The notes beneath the pieces were generated by a model. The model saw nothing but the letters and a program-made list of their open reading frames with translations. It searched no databases and was not told the origin of the DNA. Positions 61,391-64,000 of a stretch of DNA of 64,000 bases are shown here, one piece after another. The position numbers and the translations under genes are program-made. This DNA comes from Paenibacillus solani. Its GTDB lineage: Bacteria; Bacillota; Bacilli; Paenibacillales; Paenibacillaceae. Position 1 is the stretch's first letter; each line of letters starts with the position of its first letter. The stretch lies in assembly GCF_001277345.1 (NCBI RefSeq), contig NZ_LIUT01000001.1:1717549-1781548 (forward strand), in the 5' to 3' direction.

Positions 61391-62863
61391 ATGTCGATTA
61401 GAATCAAGCTATTGTTGTCCTTTACCGGCATGCTGGTTATCAGCTTGCTGGTCTTTGTCTTCACTGCATGTTTGTTCACCATTGCGACTACCGGCGACAT
61501 TCATGGGGTGCGGGATTTTTATAAGGTACACTATCAGATTAACCCGCTTACAGAGCAGGAGGAGTCTATTTTCCTGGAATTAAAATATTTGGCCAAAAAT
61601 GAACCTGATGAGCTCCAGGACAAGGAGCTGCTGACGGAATATGACTTTAAGCTGCGAACCGTAAGAGCGGGATTGTATGTCCGCAGGGAAAATGACCAGG
61701 TGTTTGAGTCTAATACGATGAACCAGCCTGAACTAGAAGCGAATCTGCCTCCATATGACCTGAACAACAATCAGATTCGCAATACCCTTAATATCGGGGA
61801 ACGGTTCTATGCTTATGCCAAGTATGATTTCCGGTATACAGATGGAGCGAGGGGCAGCGTGTATGTTATTCGAGAGCGAAGTCCTTTCGGCGAAGTCACA
61901 CGCAGACTGCTGCCTGTACTTGTCTTGAGTCTTGTTGGTATAGCAATTGTTGGAAATGTATTGTTATATCGCTGGATCACGCGCAGTGTGGTTAAACCGC
62001 TTAATACGCTTCGAAATTCGGCGGAACACATTAAGGAGGGCAATCTCCAATTTTCTCTGGATTTGCATTCCAGGGACGAGATCGGCCAGCTGAACGAGGC
62101 GTTTGAGGATATGCGAAAGCGTCTGTATGAATCGATTCAGCTGCGGCTCCGGGATGAAGAGAACCGGAAGGAGCTAATCTCCAATATCTCTCATGATTTG
62201 CGCACGCCAATAACGAACATTAAAGGATACATCGAGGGAATACGCGATGGCGTTGCGGATACGCCGGAGAAAATGAATAAATACGTGAACATCATATACA
62301 CCAAAACCATGGATCTGGATAAGCTTGTGGACGAGTTGTTTCTATACTCCAAGCTGGATTTAAAGCAGGTACCGTTCCTGTTTGAGCATGTTGATATTAT
62401 CGATTTTATAAACGATTGTATCGACGAACAGCGCTATGTGTTGGAGGAAAAAGGAATACGTCTCGAGTGGGAGGCACGTACCGGTCAGTCTGTCCAAGTC
62501 GTTGCTGATCTGGAAAAATTAAAGCGAGTATTGCTTAATATCATCGGTAATGCCCAAAACTTCATGGATAAGCAGCACAAAATCATACATGTTTCCGCAG
62601 TTCTTTCCCCTGAGTGGGTAACAGTTGAAATACGGGATAATGGCATGGGTATTGATCCCGAAGCAATCCCAAATATTTTTGAGAGGTTTTATCGTGCGGA
62701 GGCATCCCGTAATTCGACAATGGGCGGCAGCGGCCTCGGTCTTGCGATTGCGAGCCAGATCATTGAAGGACACGGGGGTCAAATCTGGGCTGAAAGCGAG
62801 CTTGGCGTCGGAACAAGCCTGTACTTTACCCTTAAACGAGCGACCAGGAAGGAGGCACGGTAA
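61391..62863 (+). CDS. sensor histidine kinase, HAMP type
   Basis: 490 residues. Membrane helices at ~8-30 and ~172-195 flank an extracellular sensor of ~140 residues. HAMP (~198-250), HisKA with H268 in NISHDLRTPITNIKGY, and the ATPase lid with GSGLGLAIASQIIEGHGG. ATG 61391 has no clear ribosome-binding site, in keeping with coupling to the amidohydrolase gene nine bases upstream. The cognate regulator follows after 3 bases. Kinase-before-regulator order differs from the 9185-11341 system. Confidence 0.92.
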   Translation: MSIRIKLLLSFTGMLVISLLVFVFTACLFTIATTGDIHGVRDFYKVHYQINPLTEQEESIFLELKYLAKNEPDELQDKELLTEYDFKLRTVRAGLYVRRENDQVFESNTMNQPELEANLPPYDLNNNQIRNTLNIGERFYAYAKYDFRYTDGARGSVYVIRERSPFGEVTRRLLPVLVLSLVGIAIVGNVLLYRWITRSVVKPLNTLRNSAEHIKEGNLQFSLDLHSRDEIGQLNEAFEDMRKRLYESIQLRLRDEENRKELISNISHDLRTPITNIKGYIEGIRDGVADTPEKMNKYVNIIYTKTMDLDKLVDELFLYSKLDLKQVPFLFEHVDIIDFINDCIDEQRYVLEEKGIRLEWEARTGQSVQVVADLEKLKRVLLNIIGNAQNFMDKQHKIIHVSAVLSPEWVTVEIRDNGMGIDPEAIPNIFERFYRAEASRNSTMGGSGLGLAIASQIIEGHGGQIWAESELGVGTSLYFTLKRATRKEAR

Positions 62864-62866
62864 CCC

Positions 62867-63562
62867 ATGACCACACGCATTCTCATCATTGAAGATGAGA
62901 CGACCATCGCCCAGTTGGAGCGCGATTATTTTGAGCTGAATGGTTTTATTGTTGATCTATGCCACACAGGCGATGAGGGTTTGAAACTTGCCTTAAACGA
63001 CGACTATAGCCTTATTATTGTGGATTTGCAGCTTCCCGGGATGAATGGCTATGAGCTGTGCAGTCACATCAGGAAGAACAAGGAGGTACCGATCCTGATT
63101 GTATCCGCCAAGACTGAGGAGATTGATAAAATCCGTGCCTTTAATCTCGGTGCTGACGATTACATTACCAAGCCATTCAGCCCGAGCGAATTAGTTGCAA
63201 GAGCCAAAGCCCATTTGATGAGATATGTAAGGCTTCTGGGCAAGCAAAGTCCGAGTCCAAGCTCAGAAATTCATATCCGAGGCCTGGTCATCGACAAAAC
63301 GGCGCGAAGGGTGTTCGTACGCAATCAGGAAGTCACGTTTACGACCCGGGAATTTAATTTGCTTGAATTTCTGGCGAGCCATCCGAACCGGGTGTTTAAC
63401 AAAACCGAATTGTTTGAGCGGATTTGGGGTATGGATTCCAGCGGGGATATAGCAACCGTAACCGTCCATATCCGCAAGCTGCGCGAAAAAATGGAGCTGG
63501 ACCCATCCAATCCGCAGTATATTGAAACGGTCTGGGGAGCAGGTTACCGCTTTTCGGTCTAA
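62867..63562 (+). CDS. OmpR-family response regulator
   Basis: 231 residues. Receiver: phospho-acceptor D53 in LIIVDLQLPGMNGYELC, acidic pair E9-D10, and Lys in DDYITKPFSPSELVARA. DNA-binding winged helix with EVTFTTREFNLLEFLASHP and VTVHIRKLREKM. AAGGAGG lies within the end of the kinase gene, 11-17 bases before ATG 62867. It probably controls the downstream S-layer-homology gene through the repeat at 63571-63604. Confidence 0.93.
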   Translation: MTTRILIIEDETTIAQLERDYFELNGFIVDLCHTGDEGLKLALNDDYSLIIVDLQLPGMNGYELCSHIRKNKEVPILIVSAKTEEIDKIRAFNLGADDYITKPFSPSELVARAKAHLMRYVRLLGKQSPSPSSEIHIRGLVIDKTARRVFVRNQEVTFTTREFNLLEFLASHPNRVFNKTELFERIWGMDSSGDIATVTVHIRKLREKMELDPSNPQYIETVWGAGYRFSV

Positions 63563-63570
63563 AAAATTTA

Positions 63571-63604
63571 GAAATTGTTAATAAAAGTTTTCGAAATGGT
63601 TAAT
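63571..63604 (+). promoter_or_regulatory. direct repeat, probable response-regulator site
   Basis: GAAATTGTTAAT (63571-63582) and GAAATGGTTAAT (63593-63604), 11 of 12 bases identical and spaced exactly 22 bp, i.e. two helical turns on one DNA face. Tandem direct repeats are the usual binding pattern of OmpR/PhoB-type regulators. It lies between the regulator gene and the S-layer-homology gene. Confidence 0.6.
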
Positions 63605-63694
63605 CTGGGCTTTCTTCGGAGTTTAGGACTCTCTTCTATTATGGGGTTATGACGATTAACGTTCATATTTCATGATTATAGGGAGGCTTTACTG

Positions 63695-64000
63695 ATGAAA
63701 AAACTTTCTAATAAACTGGCGGCCATGATGGTGGCGGCTGCCCTGGGAACGACGGCTTCACTTCCGCTTCATGTTCTGCAGGCTGAGGCGGCGTCAATCC
63801 CGCTGGCAGCGCAAGATATAGAACAAGCGACTCAAGTACTGTCTGAGCTTCGCGTGATGCAGGGTTACCAGGATGGCACGATGGGGATAACCAGTCCGAT
63901 CACCCGGGCAGAACTGGCGAAAATGCTGGTGCTCGCGTTTGGACTTGAAAGCAAAGGGGAGACAGAGCCAAGCTTCACGGATGTAAATCCAAACGCGTGG
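63695..64000 (+). CDS. S-layer-homology (SLH) domain protein, N-terminal part (cut by window end)
   Basis: 102 residues visible, open at the window end. ATG 63695 has GGGAGG eight bases upstream. A cleavable signal peptide (AAMMVAAALGTTASLPL, cleavage near AEA-A) is followed by an SLH module: QVLSELRVMQGYQDGTM, then ITRAELAKMLVLAFGL and PSFTDVNPNAW. SLH domains bind pyruvylated secondary wall polymers and hold proteins at the cell surface. It lies directly behind a two-component system and a response-regulator-type repeat. Confidence 0.9.
   Translation, partial: MKKLSNKLAAMMVAAALGTTASLPLHVLQAEAASIPLAAQDIEQATQVLSELRVMQGYQDGTMGITSPITRAELAKMLVLAFGLESKGETEPSFTDVNPNAW

Overview
The window reads as a chromosomal segment of a Gram-positive, endospore-forming-type Bacillota, most probably Paenibacillus or a close relative. 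Supporting this are strong GGAGG ribosome-binding sites, GTG/TTG starts, a T-box leader, a YtxJ bacillithiol-system protein, YugN, DUF2512 and DUF3219 proteins of Bacillales type, CUT1 sugar-transport lipoproteins, a SigD-type promoter and an S-layer-homology protein. Genus assignment is inference; no rRNA or tRNA gene is present. No CRISPR array, prophage, intact IS or origin was seen.

Layout. 1-3000: end of a GH35 beta-galactosidase, an unrecognised carbohydrate-related protein and a KDPG aldolase. 3196-4691: a MerR regulator and a GAP-family membrane protein behind a textbook 19-bp-spacer MerR promoter. 5036-7324: metE. 7656-9092: a membrane-anchored amidase/polysaccharide deacetylase fusion. 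9185-12552: response regulator, sensor kinase and lipoprotein in overlapping order. 12895-18663: a sugar-type ABC importer with two paralogous binding lipoproteins, two permeases, no ATPase, and a HlyD-like adaptor. 18690-21147: an ECF sigma factor (apparent AUU start) with its membrane partner, flanked by two near-identical promoter-like elements. 21238-25283: isochorismatase-type hydrolase, methyltransferase, diguanylate cyclase, two thioredoxin-fold proteins. 25363-28567: divergent MarR regulator and class II UvrA-like ABC protein around a perfect operator palindrome. 28730-34572: SigD-type promoter, chemoreceptor, and a one-module NRPS-like reductase whose start codon overlaps the chemoreceptor stop. 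34728-42231: kinase-like protein, DUF2512, a secreted duplicated TIM-barrel protein, YugN, an alpha/beta hydrolase, and an 820-residue chimera with a C-terminal polyprenyl synthase and an N-terminal domain that carries its own pair of Asp-rich motifs.

42393-47850 is an AT-rich island: a 60-bp IS3-like end-to-end palindrome, gene debris, an ArsR regulator, two intact luciferase-like flavin oxidoreductases, a DUF3219 protein, and fragments of a third, broken NtaA/SnaA-type monooxygenase on both sides. It looks horizontally acquired and decaying.

47854-64000 returns to core-type genes: VOC protein, YtcJ-like amidohydrolase, T-box-controlled asd, NhaC antiporter, GNAT, HpaB-type flavin hydroxylase, VanY-type carboxypeptidase, SUKH protein, then a run of APH-like kinase, nucleotidyltransferase-like protein and methyltransferase, and finally amidohydrolase - kinase - response regulator followed by a 22-bp-spaced direct repeat upstream of an S-layer-homology protein cut by the window end.

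Most unusual: the two-domain isoprenoid-synthase chimera (39799-42231) and the translationally coupled chemoreceptor plus Lys2-like NRPS reductase (29024-34572).
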